Assembly: GCA_014621425.1 (NCBI GenBank)
Contig: JAANBB010000006.1
Location: 124,001 to 188,000 of the forward strand
DNA: 64,000 nucleotides
Direction: 5' to 3'
Origin: Cylindrodendrum hubeiense
Taxonomy: Eukaryota; Ascomycota; Sordariomycetes; Hypocreales; Nectriaceae
Shown: positions 12,225-23,950 of the stretch, piece by piece
Layout of the letters: each line of letters starts with the position of its first letter
How positions within the stretch are numbered: the stretch's first letter is position 1
Program-made: the position numbers and the translations under genes
Notes under the pieces: generated by a model
What the model was told of the DNA's origin: nothing
Databases searched by the model: none
What the model saw: only the letters and a program-made list of their open reading frames with translations

Positions 12225-14095
12225 ATGTCTTGGCTTTGCAGGGATCCCGAGATCCGCGAGGATGACTTAGAGACATTCACTTTTGAGCCTCTAGAAAGTC
12301 AAGCCTTCGTCATCGAACGGAAAGATGAGGTAATACTCCCCTGAACACCGTTTCAATAGTGAGAAACATCATTAACTCTCTCCATAGGCACCGGACACGA
12401 CTAATGAATGGTCGTTGACAACAGAGAATGATTGGCAAGACTGGCTAGATTTGGTTAGTACCCGTCGTTTAAAACTGTGTGTGAAGTCGACTGTTAACTG
12501 ATAAGTTTCAAAAGAACCCTGCGACCAAAGAATCCGCTAGTTCCAGTTCCAGCCACATCAACCTGATACTGGGTGGTCGAGCGGAGAGTTCGTGGGGGCA
12601 TAGCCCAGAACTCGTTTCCAAGTTGCCCTGGTCGAAAAGCATATTCTTCCGTATCAAAGAACAGCTCTTCATCCACAGCTTAATTGTTCGAACCATTAAT
12701 CGTAACACCAGCTGCGTATTTTCTCGCTTGTGGTTCGACTGGAATCTGGGGCAAACAAACAGGCCATCTCTGAGTAGGTCAACGCGCAGCTTATTTCTTG
12801 AACGCACTCGTGTTCCAGCTCTGACCTTAAAAACAGTATACAATTGCAGAACCGATGTGACATGGCCACAGGACATGGCTTTTTCTATAACATTCTTACC
12901 GGACACCCTGACTACACATGCTGTACTCTTTGGATGCGACAACAAAACACCGGATGAATATGGAATGACGACGACTGATATTCTTATCAGCCGACTATCT
13001 CACTCAGATATTCCAGTATGCCATCCAATGCTGTTGCCGGCAATTTTTGCCGACATCGAGCGAGACAGGCAAATTGAGCTGGTTCGTGAAAAGCTGGCCC
13101 AGCTTGATCAGAGAGTATACGACCTCGTCCTAACTACTTCCGAGCCACCCCCATCTATAGCAAATCCTGGAGACAATCTCGCAGGAAGCAAAAGTTCTTC
13201 TCATACAGGGCGAACTCGGCCGATTGGTGGCTGGCTACCAAATTTACGAAGAATATTAAATCGATTGACAAAGAAGTTCCTAGCCTCAGAGCCCAACAAT
13301 GCCAGCGACGAAAAAGTTCAAAAATCACCACGTCCATCTCCCGAGGTAAAGAAACGGAAAAAGGCCACCGCTATGCTCTGGCTTGAAATTAGTCGTCTGA
13401 GGCTCGGTTTGAGAAATTGGCAATCTCAGCTGCAAAAGATGATCGAACACGTAGACGAGCTTAATGCAACCGAGTTCGCTTTCGATAAGAGTTCCCGCAG
13501 CGGTACAACCTACAGCGATTTAAAGCTGAAGCAATTTCGTGAATCGGGATTCAGAATCAAAGAAAGACTTCGAGAGCTGGTGGACGAGTATGACGAGTAT
13601 ATCGGGGAGTGCTCACATATTATTGATGGCATGAGTTTGGCGACGCAGCTGGTAAGTCGAATAAGTGAGATTTATTGTGTTCCAAGCTGACATTGCATAG
13701 GAGTTGAGCCACATCGGTCGTGGGGACGCGAAAACCAATCTGGAAATCTCACGAGTCAACTTGGATGTCGCTCAAATGACGCGCCAAGACAGCAGCGTGA
13801 TGAAATCGATTGCAGTCCTTGGCATGATCTTCCTACCGGCAACTTTCGTGACGGTCAGTGACTCATATATGTATTACTTTGACTACTGACATGGCTGAAG
13901 GCGTTTTTCTCCATGGGTTTCATGGACTGGAATGGGGACAACCGAAAAGAAGTCACGTCGGAATATATTTGGATTTACTCCGTTGCTGTCGTGGGACTGA
14001 CGTTGTTAAGTGTGGGGCTTTTCTATCTTCTCGCATTGAAAGCTCGACAAAACCACTCAGATAGAGTGAGGGATGGAGAGAATTCGCCGACATGA
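12225..14095 (+). CDS. CorA-like Mg2+ transporter family protein
   Basis: Five exons join in phase: 12225-12329, 12388-12453, 12506-13651, 13701-13853 and 13901-14095, giving 554 aa. The long N-terminal half is cytosolic and poorly conserved, with a basic stretch (PSPEVKKRKKATAMLW). The C-terminal third shows the fungal CorA pattern: NLEISRVNLDVAQMTRQDSSVMKS leading into membrane helix 1 (IAVLGMIFLPATFVTAFFSMG), a short loop, and helix 2 (YIWIYSVAVVGLTLLSVGLFYLL). The canonical GMN after helix 1 is replaced by SMGFMDW, as is frequent in fungal CorA-like proteins, so ion selectivity is uncertain. The last about 145 bp of coding sequence plus 3' flank were copied to 19.4 kb (see the repeats). 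Confidence 0.85.
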
Positions 14096-14142
14096 GGGTC
14101 TCGATTGAAATTGACGGATGATGGGGGATGCACCGTGTGAGT
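13951..14142. repeat. source copy of a duplicated CorA 3' end
   Basis: This 192-bp stretch, the CorA gene end plus about 47 bp of 3' flank, aligns nearly gap-free with 19411-19602. Here the coding frame is intact, so this is the conserved copy. Confidence 0.85.
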
Positions 14143-16001
14143 GGGCGTGGGTTGGAACCGAATATGAAGTAACATCAGCCACAAAACCAACCACAGGACT
14201 AGGGCACTTTACATATCAGAACTTAGAGGCTATCAATTTGACGATACGGTCATTAAGTGGCTAAGCCTAGCCTTCAGTTGAACGAAGCGTATATTTCCAA
14301 GGAGGTTTCTTCGAATTATGAGCCCTGGGGCGTGAAGAGAATTAAGCCTTCTTGGGCCGGCGATCTACTCCGAGGGCAATTCTACTAGCGGGGCCAGCCT
14401 CGGGCCAGCACGCCAAAACTGCCGTAAGGCTCCCGCACCCGGCTGCGGAAACTCTCCGACAGCTCCGAGGACTCCACAACGTCGAAGGGTATGCTTTGGG
14501 CCGCCTCTTCCTAGGTAGGTATGACTTGAGTACTGATTTTGTATGATTAAGGAGGCTCCATACGAAGACTAACCACACACATCTTCCTGTATCATGTCCG
14601 AATTTGGGATGGCCCAAGCCTACCCGGCCCGAGGCCTACGCTCTGACTTGTGTACGAGAAAGGCCGATAAAGTAGGTCTGAACATGCTGGTGTCCATCTC
14701 AGGACTGCAGCTTGTGGCCTCGCCCGAAATTAACGAAACCTGGATGGTAACACCGGCAATATTCCTGCTGACGGTGGATGGCATTGCCGCCGGACATACT
14801 AGAACCCCAGTAGACTGCCTTGGCTGCATCGACCTCCGGCTGCATCGTGGCAAATTTGAAGACGCTGAAATAGTCGCGAGTTTACAGCTAAGGGTCAACT
14901 TCATCACGAGGCATGCCTTTGCTCTCTCCCCGACTCCTGTTGTTGTTCCCTAGCACTCTATAGCTGGTAGCGCCGAATCGCGTCGCGAAGTCGGAAATGA
15001 AATTAAGCAAACGCAGAAACAAGTTGTTGACATGTCCTCTTCTGAAGCTGGTGAGACGATGGAAATTATGGAATCGCTGAACACAATGAATAGAGATCAT
15101 AGCGCTGAAATCATCCCCACGTGGCCAAGGGGATGCACCGGGGAGCAACAAAGTCCCTCGGCCCCGCATCGCCGTAAATTTAGTGTTGTTCCACTGTTAC
15201 CCTTACCCCGACCGTCTAGTTTTCTTAGCCCATTTTGACTTTGCCTCATACGCGAGGCGCTTCAACGGCTTACAACTCCTCGGGGCAAGTGAGACCTCGG
15301 GCTAGGAGACTCACGCTAGCGAGCGAGTGAAGACAAATTTACAAATCTCCCAGGGTTCGGACCATGTCCTGAGTAGTAAATACCACGATGCCCTTCAGAA
15401 GAAGTCGCATCTGATAGGAAAGGCGTATTGAGCTCTGTGCGTGTGCGGAAGCTCTGGGAATGTATACACCAGAGGGCTCATGCCGGCTCCTCTGTACAAA
15501 AGTGGTACTGTTATACGAGGGGCTGATGCAAAACCCTGGAACAGAATAAATGACGGACATCGGATCGTATCCTTGGATACAGGTGTTCGAGGCCGAATCG
15601 ATAGGAATCCAAGCCTTCGAGACCGGACCGCAGTGGTGCATTGCAAGCTACGGCAAAATGCAATGCGCACTCCGCCAATATGTAGTGAGATACATGAACA
15701 CCGAATATACCACGCAGTCTCGGCAGCTGATTGTGACAGAAAACGGGGTTTGTCTGCTATCAATTGGTCAAGTGACTTGGTGTAGAGATTTTATTGATAT
15801 CCAAACTTCTGCAGTGAAGTTCAAATCGGTTGGATTTTGAATTGTCTGTGCAAGATGAGATGGTATCATTTATATAAGGTAGTATATAAGACGATACTAA
15901 GAGTAATTATTTCCCTCTTATGATTCCTCTCATCATTGCCAATGCAAGTAGCCCTAGATAGTGGAGAACTTGGACAAACAGGAACTAAGTGGTGGATTGG
16001 C
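14096..16001. other. intergenic 1.9 kb, no gene recognised
   Basis: Several overlapping frames of 60-120 codons occur on both strands between 14.3 and 15.85 kb. None carries a recognisable domain and none extends convincingly through splice sites. The first about 50 bp belong to the CorA 3' end copied at 19.4 kb. The segment could hide a decayed gene. Confidence 0.4.
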
Positions 16002-18159
16002 TCAAATAATGCTCTTCTTGTGCATCTTTGCAAGCCGTGTCTGTCCAAACCACCTTCTCATGGGTTTGCCAAAAAGGAGGAATATAAACACGACCAAGTT
16101 ATTGGCCAGTGTTACACCACAGAAGATGCCTGCAAACATGATGATATACCCATGCTTAGAGATCCAGTCGAGGACGGCAAATGCGAACCCGAAGGAGATA
16201 GCCTGTTTTCCAATGTTCATAGCGATCAACATCTCCGGCACATTGGCCTCGTATGAATCCATGGCGTACGCAAGCGTGTATGTCAGATAAAAGAAGTTTC
16301 CTAGAAAGGAACGGGATTTCTCAGTATAATCGATCCACGACCCAGATACAAACACATCTGTCAAGACATACCGAATTGAAAGAGCCCCACGGCGAAGACA
16401 AGACCGATCCAGTGGAGTTGCCTCTCGGCTGAGTAACCATACAAGATTAGCGACGCTGGAGACACCAAAATTACCACAACGAGACACCAAAGACGATTTT
16501 CGGCTTCATGGATGTTTCCGTTCCTTCTTGTTAGCCTGGCAGCGAATTTGTCTGGAAGCGTACTAAAACATGAGGCGGCGGTAAGATAGCCCACGAAGGC
16601 AGCGATCGCCACAAGCCCCGTGTTTTCCTATCCGAAGTGGTCAACTTTATGCTTTCTAGTCGACTACATCAAGACATGTGCATGACCAACTAGTTCTGGT
16701 CATTTATCAAGAAGCTCTTACAATAGGCCAAGAATATGGCGGCGCAGCGACGATGGCTGGAAAGGTCGATGTGAAAGCGAGAGCTCCAAGGCCGATAACC
16801 ATGCCTAAATCAATGAATTATTAGCCAAGCCTCGATAGAATAGATCAATGCGCGTATACCATATGTAGTGCAAGCCCAGAATACTGGAGGGACGGCGAAG
16901 TATGTGAATGAACGGATCTTGATAATCGCATATATTAGCAGTCACCTCAAGATCTCGTCCTGGACAGTGGTGGATAGGGCATTACCATCATCATGAAGAC
17001 CGGCGATCGATGGTCAATTTGGTCTATCACCTTGAGCTGCTGCACGTATGTCTTTCGTGAAGGGATAGTAGAAGTGTTTTCGATTTGCTCTGAGGTCTGC
17101 TGAACCTCCTTGTCAGGATTGACAGCATGGCTGTTTGTATTCGCGCTGTCATCTTCGTTCGTCCTGTTGAGGTACATGGACTCTTCGAAGAAGAAGAATG
17201 TGCCTATAAACAAGAGACATCCGACGGCAAACTCAACCCAAAAGAACAGGTTGTAGGATAGACCCCCAGCGAGCATATAGGAAGCAGCAACGGCGCTTAG
17301 ACTACCCGTGGCGAGGGCAACTGTATAACCAAGATGTTAGCGCTGGAGAGCTTTGAAACTTCGAAGAGAAGCAATTTTATCACATCACCTACATGTATAC
17401 CATCCAAGCGCCTTACCACGTTCGTGAAGGAAAAAGACATCCACCACGACCTGAGCAGGGAGAGCTTCACAGACAGAAGAAGCGAACGCGTGCACCATCC
17501 GAAATCCGAGAAGGACATCATATGAATTCGATAGGGCACATCCAAGAAGTCCACCACAGTACTAGAGGTCATTTCAGCACATGACCGGAGGTGCGACTTC
17601 ATTGACACTGAGGGCCAACTTACTAGCAAGATAGAGATGAGCATGACAGGCCGCCGTCCTATCTTGTGGTACATCGGTACAAATATTAGAGAGCCTGGAG
17701 ATTATTGTTAGTCGCATGATTCATGGTACGTTGAGCTTGGTAGATCTAACCGAAACCGAAAAGTAAGTTTGGATACGAGACGAGGCGAGAGGTTTCGTTG
17801 GGTGTTTTCTGGAATAGCTCGGCCAAGTAGTTGACGTAGACACTTGCCCCAAACAAAGCCCCGTTCGCCAGGAACGAGTACATGCAAACTATACACAAAA
17901 CAGTATTTTTCTTCCATCTCGGCCACTGAGGGAAGAAATGGAGTCAGCTTCTGCCAAGTAGCAGGGATTGGAAAGAGGCACCTGAAGGGGGTCATTTGGG
18001 TCGCTACTGGGAACTGGGTACAAGGCGAGCCCATATGCCATTCTCGCCCCATCTATGAAACCCGCCAGGTTAGTGAAGAGTGTTAATGCAACAACCGAAG
18101 GAGGTGCACATACCGGTGATCGTCATGTCTACAGTCCCGGGGATTTCTTTGGCCGCCAT
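16002..18159 (-). CDS. MFS transporter, DHA1 (HOL1-like) type
   Basis: Ten exons on the minus strand, with limits 18159-18114, 18052-17982, 17925-17751, 17694-17624, 17561-17393, 17320-16986, 16917-16860, 16804-16722, 16627-16372 and 16300-16002, join in frame to 520 aa. The start MAAKEIPGTVDMT is followed by the marker PNDPLQWPRWKK, typical of fungal DHA1 carriers with 12 helices. Further family motifs are the helix 2-3 loop MYHKIGRRPVM, the segment SVCEALPAQVVVDVFFLHERGKALGWY, and a central hydrophilic loop (about EESMYLNRTNEDDSANTNS to SRKTYVQQL). All ten exons splice without a stop. It probably works at the plasma membrane as a proton-driven exporter or importer; the substrate is unknown. 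Confidence 0.88.
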
Positions 18160-19117
18160 GCTACCGATTATCCACCGTCAGTCTTATTCCAGTGTATATG
18201 AATGAATCATGGAGGCGAGATTGCGGCTTCACGAACCCATCAGAAGCAACACGGGCTCCCACTTCTCTGTCTTCGGCCATTGTAAGCAGTGGATTAGGGC
18301 ATGTACAATGTAAAGAGTTCCAATCAAAAATGATCTGGAAGGCATCAAATTCTGAGGCAGCAATGATGGGGCAGACAATGTCTTATATATTATTCAGACA
18401 AGAGCTAGCAGGCTTAAACGCCCGAACCGAATACTCGCGGACATCGAGGACCAGGGCAACATCTAGATCGCCGGTACTCATGCCACAGATGGGAGCTACC
18501 GGCTCTCGCTTCCTCAACGCCAATCGCAGCGACCGGTCGCAACTGCGGGGGCACCTTGCCATTACCCTGTGCCCAGATCTAACGGCCTAGGTTCTGCCAC
18601 CCCCGGAATTACTTGGTCTTGCTCTTGCAGGGTTAAGACGTACCCCGCGTTGAGGATACGGCTAGAAAGGTCTCCCGTGCCGAGGGAGGCTAACACGACC
18701 ATGGCAGGGAGTAGATTACCCCATTACTCGGGACTCACCCCGCATTGCAGCCACAACTGACCCACCACACCCACCAAGAAAATATCTTCTCTTCTCGGGT
18801 AGGGCTGTTGTCGGGAATCCAGCAAGTTCGGAATGATCGGAATTTGACCCTTCGAGTGGTCGGTGCCGCATTCATGTTGCCACAGGCATCGGCAAGTTCG
18901 GATGGGGGCGCAATGTAGTACGCCAAATCAAGGCTAGTTTTGAGATAAGCCCTGAATAGCTCCAAACAAAGCCCATTCCATCCCATACACATCTATAGGG
19001 CGTGACGCGTGACGCTTCATTGGCAAGCACGTCAAGATTCGGCTCTAGTCTGTGATAGGTTCTCGGTCGGGCTGGTACAGGGACTGACTGTTAATTTGGG
19101 CCAGGTTGGCAACATGT
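18160..19117. other. intergenic upstream of the DHA1 MFS gene
   Basis: About 0.96 kb upstream of the minus-strand MFS gene. Open frames such as 18192-18590 have no family character. No element is recognised before the repeat that starts near 19118. Confidence 0.4.
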
Positions 19118-19410
19118 CATGACGCCCAATCACCGCCTGTGACCCAGTCCGTGTAATTTGAGCAAGGCCAGTGTAGTAGAGGGGCATTTCGGCTGATACC
19201 ATCCACCAGGATCCTATCCCACCGGCTTGGGTAAGCCTTTACCGGATCAGTCTATAGCTTAGCTAATAAATCTATAAAGCTTACCCGTAGTCTGAAATCA
19301 AAATCTTTACTGCTACTAATCTGTGGAAATTTATTGGATTTTATATCCGTACAATGGATTCTGGTATTAGCCGATCTATTCCGTAAACCTTTTATGTCTT
19401 GTTGATGGTG
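19118..19410. repeat. decayed copy of the region upstream of the dioxygenase gene
   Basis: This aligns in direct orientation with 23449-23758 over about 290 bp, including long identical blocks such as CATCCACCAGGATCCTATCC. It lacks about 20 bp present in the other copy. Many differences are C-to-T or G-to-A when read from the 23-kb copy to this one, the pattern expected from RIP. Confidence 0.85.
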
Positions 19411-19602
19411 TTATTATGTTGGAATATATTTGGATTCATTCTGTTACTGTTGTGGGATTAATGCTGTTACGTGTGGGGCTTTTCTATCTTCTCGTATTGA
19501 AAGCTTAATAAGACTATTTAGATAGAGTGAAAGATAGAAACAATTCGCTGGTATAAGGATCTCCATTGAAATCAGCTGAAGATATGAGATATATTGTGTA
19601 AG
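19411..19602. repeat. decayed copy of the CorA 3' end
   Basis: This follows the previous repeat without a gap and aligns with 13951-14142. Blocks such as GTGTGGGGCTTTTCTATCTT are identical. By my count by eye roughly three quarters of the differences are C-to-T or G-to-A relative to the CorA copy, and the reading frame is destroyed. This is typical of RIP on a duplicated segment. Confidence 0.88.
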
Positions 19603-20123
19603 CATCTAGGACGTTGTGAGATCAGAGTCTGAAAATACAGGCTAGATATACTTATAATTCCCTTTAATAAATTTAGCTTCTTTAGTAATTCTTCCTAATT
19701 AGATTAGGTTGTAAAGGGTATCTTCGTGGTAGTAGAGGGCTCTTAATATCTTGTTACCATGTGAGGATTACATAAATATTCAATTCGGGACATAATATGA
19801 AGCCTAATTATAAAGGAAGGACTCAGAACATAGGAATTGTCCTCAAGAGCGACCGCGATCTCAACCAAGTATATCTAACTTTCTCAGATATGGATACAAT
19901 ACGTCACTATTTTGCTATAAGATCAATTACAGTATTATACATTTCACTTAGAATATTATAATTAAATTAATAAAGGCAGAAATCAATTGACCCGGCGGTC
20001 GCAGTTATTGACAATTTATTACATCGAGGCGCCCATATCGCTATAATAAACCGTGAAAGGATGTCTCATAGTTTAGAATACGTTCCAAGTTCTCCACCGG
20101 GTTTGGTTCTTCATTTTCAACCT
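19603..20123. other. AT-rich gene-free stretch
   Basis: About 0.5 kb of AT-rich sequence (runs such as AGAATATTATAATTAAATTA near 19945) between the decayed repeats and the stop of the next MFS gene. It may be further RIP-mutated repeat whose source is outside the window. Confidence 0.4.
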
Positions 20124-22530
20124 TTATGCCAACTGCTTTCTCTTGCGAGAATGCTGTAGATACGCAAGCCCAAGTCCAGCCGCCGCATACACAAGCCCAA
20201 ACGCGCCAGCTCCGTAGTTACCTCCCACAACCGAAGGTTGATCGACCGTTTTGAAGGCAAATAATGGTCTAAAAGCTGGTTAGAACCGACTTCACGCTGA
20301 TCAATTCACCACGAATAAACGCAGTGAAGTGTCCAACAAGAGGGGAAATACTAACACTGTCGCAATAGTAATATAAGCGCAGACATTAATGCCCGCTGCT
20401 CCGAAAGCACGCGTGGCTGGGTCGCCCGATCTATTGTAAGCGGGAGGATTAGCAAACTCAAAGTCTTTCGATAGGGCGTTTTGTTTCGTTGGACGTACAA
20501 TGTGTCCTGAGACCAAGACCAGAACATGGAGTTGGCAGCAAAGGCCCAGTTACTGTTGTAGTACAAAAACCAGCGGAAGGCCCGATGCTTGGGGAAAACG
20601 GGTGTCGCGGCCAAGATGAAACAGACCACGCTTGTGACCACTCCGCCAACTACGATAAGAGGCCATCGACGACCACGGAGAACTGTGTCGCCTAACATGG
20701 GTTAGCAGTGGCAGCAAATAGCTATTCATCAGGAAGATACTAACTCAACCACGCGAAAATCAGCGTTAGCACCACGGTAACACCTCCAATTCCAGTGGTG
20801 TAATTATCTATTGACAGTTAGTATAGTCTCATCTTATCAAAGGTTCATGGGCGAGAGCCATGTAGCGAATGACGTACTAATCTGAGAAACTGTATAGGAA
20901 CCAGGCGTGACAGTGTTCCATGCCTTGAACCAATATGACATAGAGTCTGATGGGAGATGACAAATAGAGTTACACCTGTAGATGCGCGTTAGTTAAGCTC
21001 CATAAGCTCAAATTCAATAGTATCTTACACAGCAAGAACCCAGAGGAAATAGATGTCCGGGGTAGTGATCCAACGCTTAGCCTGCTTGAGAGTGAATTTT
21101 CCTTGCTTGATTCGTCCTTCCAGAGGGTTTCTATCTCTCGCCAGCTCGATTTCCTAGCACAGGTGTTAGCTACCTAAACTTGATGGAACAGATTGTCAAA
21201 TTGCTGCTTAGCACAACATACTTCTTGAGTGAAGATCAGATCAGGCTTCTGTCTTGCGGGGACGTCCGGGTAAAAGAAGAACTGAGGAATAATAATGCCA
21301 ATCGAAACGACGGAGTCGATGATGAAGAGCTATGCGAATCGTCAGCGTTGTAGAGTCGTAAAACAGGTGGTGTAATGCCTTACCCAGCGCCAGCCAGCTC
21401 TTCCATGCACCCCGTTAAGGCCGTTATAGGCTGCAGCTTGGAGGTATGAACTGAACATCGGACCTATAGATGTAGCGCAGTTGATGATCGCAACGCGCTT
21501 CAGGATCTGGTCAGTCAATTATTCATATTTGAGGCTCGCACTTTCTTACCCTAGCAAGCTCGGTTTTCTGATACCAAGCACCGCAAAGATAAATCACTGT
21601 ATCCCAATTAGTATACCCAAGTAGATATGAGGGTCAAGGCGACCTACTTGCTGAGAAATGACCACTACATCTTGTTAGTTGGTACTTGGCGTTTTCTCTT
21701 TGGGAGGGTCTTACGTTTCAAAGACTCCAAGGATGAAGCGAAGCGCATACATCTGGACAGGTGTACGCATAAATGCTTGACCCAGGGTACTTCAATATCA
21801 AATATCAGTAACAAGCACCAGTAAATTCTCAAGAATTCGGAAATTTCTAGGAAGTTTATACTTACGCAATAGTCCATGCAATTTCAAGAAATCTACATCC
21901 TAACTTAGTCATCTTGAAATTCATATCTGTGGGACAACATACGGAATAAACCATCTGGGGTTCGATCGTGTAAGTAACAGACTAGTAGGCCAAAGTGCAA
22001 GGATCTGTTTGTTTTGTTAGTCTTGTTGAATAGCCGATGCTCTATGTATACTTGCGTTTGCAATGCTGTAGGCTGTGTTTGCGTAATTCATCTCCTATTG
22101 TTTGTTAACAACATATTCTCGATGAAGGTCATGTTGAAATGAGAGATATAGTTGCGTACGTTGCCATAAAGTTCCATATCTTCTTTCATGCCAGAGACAA
22201 AGGCGGATGTAAGATTTGCCCTGATTCCTATCAGTCAACACTTTTCACCTTCTAGCCCAGAATAGGTCATCATACTTATCGATATACTTGATGAAAGTAC
22301 CCAGACAGCCAAAGGTCAAGATTGTCATGTCAACCTATCCATGGTCAGTTACCAGCCGGAAAATTTAGCATACATCTTCGTCTCTTAATTACCTTGAATA
22401 AGAGCTTGCGCTCCTCTGGAGATTTATCAAGAGTATCCCAAAGATACCCTTTCCAGGTTGTCTCCTGCTCTGGAGAATCCCGCTTCGCAACATTCTCATT
22501 GCGGGGAACCTCCACTAGTGAAGTGGACAT
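20124..22530 (-). CDS. MFS transporter, anion:cation symporter (Liz1/pantothenate-like) family
   Basis: Seventeen short exons on the minus strand can be joined from ATG at 22530 to TAA at 20124. The N-terminus has TLDKSPEERKLLFKVDMTI, the family hallmark, then ANLTSAFVSGMKEDMELYGNE, membrane segments with GPMFSSYLQAAAYNGLNG and GRAGWRWLFIID, the loop EIELARDRNPLEGRIKQGKF, and the C-terminal helices through GGNYGAGAFGLVYAAAG. The family imports organic anions such as pantothenate, nicotinate, allantoate or biotin with protons. The structure is unusual: a 17-nt exon (21648-21664) encodes the conserved GHFSA piece, and one intron (22005-22055) needs a GC-AG boundary. All joins keep frame without a stop. 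The substrate is not predictable. Confidence 0.83.
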
Positions 22531-23448
22531 GTTGACTCACGCCGCGTGGATTGGCAACAACTTGGAGGAGAAATACGTTTCGTTAATTGTGCCCCCAACG
22601 TACAGCGAGGTTTATCAAATTATCGGCCATCGTTACCCTTTATAACAAAGGATCTGCAATGAAAAGAAGTTAGGCTATTTGGCTAATCAGCTACCATGTG
22701 TCGCTATGTTGCTGACCCACTTGTCCCATTGAATCGCTTGATTCTACCAGCAGGGTTTCGAATTCGTCATTTTAGCGTCAATAACATCCCTACAATCTAC
22801 GAACTACGATAATGTTGGCGAACCAGAATATATCGAATGATGAGCTAACTCTCATCACTCCATCCCATCCCAATATTAGAACAGGTTCACGCAGATTTTA
22901 TTGTACCGGCAGTCGAGAGACCGTGAAAAGTAATAAGGAGTGCGCTCGGAACGTCGATTAAGTTTAGTTTAGTCATCTCTCATAATTAAAAACTCCCGAG
23001 AATGTCAAGAAAATTCACATCTTCTTAGGCTGACCGCTAACCTTCAAGTGTGCTCCCAATCTTACTCATTTTTCATCGCCGAGATACTGCAAAGACTGGA
23101 TAAAAGGTCCACACTAGATCACAGAAGGTGGTAACGGAATCACGTCAATGCATGCCTGTTTTGCAACATACTGAATCGGAGGGGAGGGGAGGAACGGTCG
23201 ACCTTGAAGCAAGTATGAGTGGTCAGAGGAAGGCTCCCGTTTTCGGCCTTTTCTTTCCCCGTTTGGCGCTACGCGCTTACAGATCCAAATTGCCTTCCCC
23301 TCTCTAACTTATAGTGAATCCTTGTAATATCCCATTCTGCCCCGCAGCGTCTGATAACACTGAGAGGCTAACTGATGTTGCACTTTCAGCATGACTCCAT
23401 GCAAGCACCGTTCGTTCCCTACCGAATCCAATCCACCCGTGTCAGACT
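22531..23448. other. intergenic, nothing recognised
   Basis: About 0.9 kb upstream of the minus-strand symporter gene. No gene-like frame is seen. It contains an AT-rich part (22900-23050) and a purine-rich stretch near 23180. Confidence 0.4.
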
Positions 23449-23758
23449 CATGCAACCCAATCACCGCCTTTGACCCGCTGTAATGGTGATTTTTCAGGGT
23501 CCGTGGATTTGAGCAAGGCCAGTATGGTGGAGGGGGCATTTCGGCTAATGTCATCCACCAGGATCCTATCCCACCGGCTTGGGTAAAACTTCACCAGGTC
23601 ACTCTACAAGCTACGAAATGTATCAAGATTACTCGTATTCTCAAACGAAAACCGGTAACGCGGCTAATCTGTGCAAATTGATTGGATTTAAAACCCGTAC
23701 AGTGGAGTTTAGCATTGGACGATCTATCCCGCAAAATCATCACGCCTTATCGATGGTG
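23449..23758. repeat. less-decayed copy of the repeat at 19118-19410
   Basis: About 310 bp lying 190 bp upstream of the dioxygenase start. It is more GC-rich than its partner at 19.1 kb and has about 20 extra bases near 23480-23500. It may include promoter sequence of the dioxygenase gene. Confidence 0.82.
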
Positions 23759-23950
23759 TGCTCAGTACCAATGTTAGCGCCATACAACAACCAGTCTATA
23801 TAATTGGCTTATGAAACGAGTTGCGGAATCCGCGGACAGCGCACCACTCAGTCTCCCGATACCGGGACGTTCATCGGCAATTAATAAGCCCAGGGCGCAC
23901 TTGCATTTTCGATTATTGTGTTAGGCCATTACTAATTATTCGGTTTTAAT

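Noticed and set aside
14342..15840. Several frames of 90-120 codons on both strands
   Set aside because: No family pattern, no splice continuity between them, and they contradict one another in overlap.
21361..21421. Apparent one-base frameshift in the symporter gene before the WRW motif
   Set aside because: On re-reading the bases, the codons for GRAGWRW are complete and the frame is intact, so this was a copying slip.
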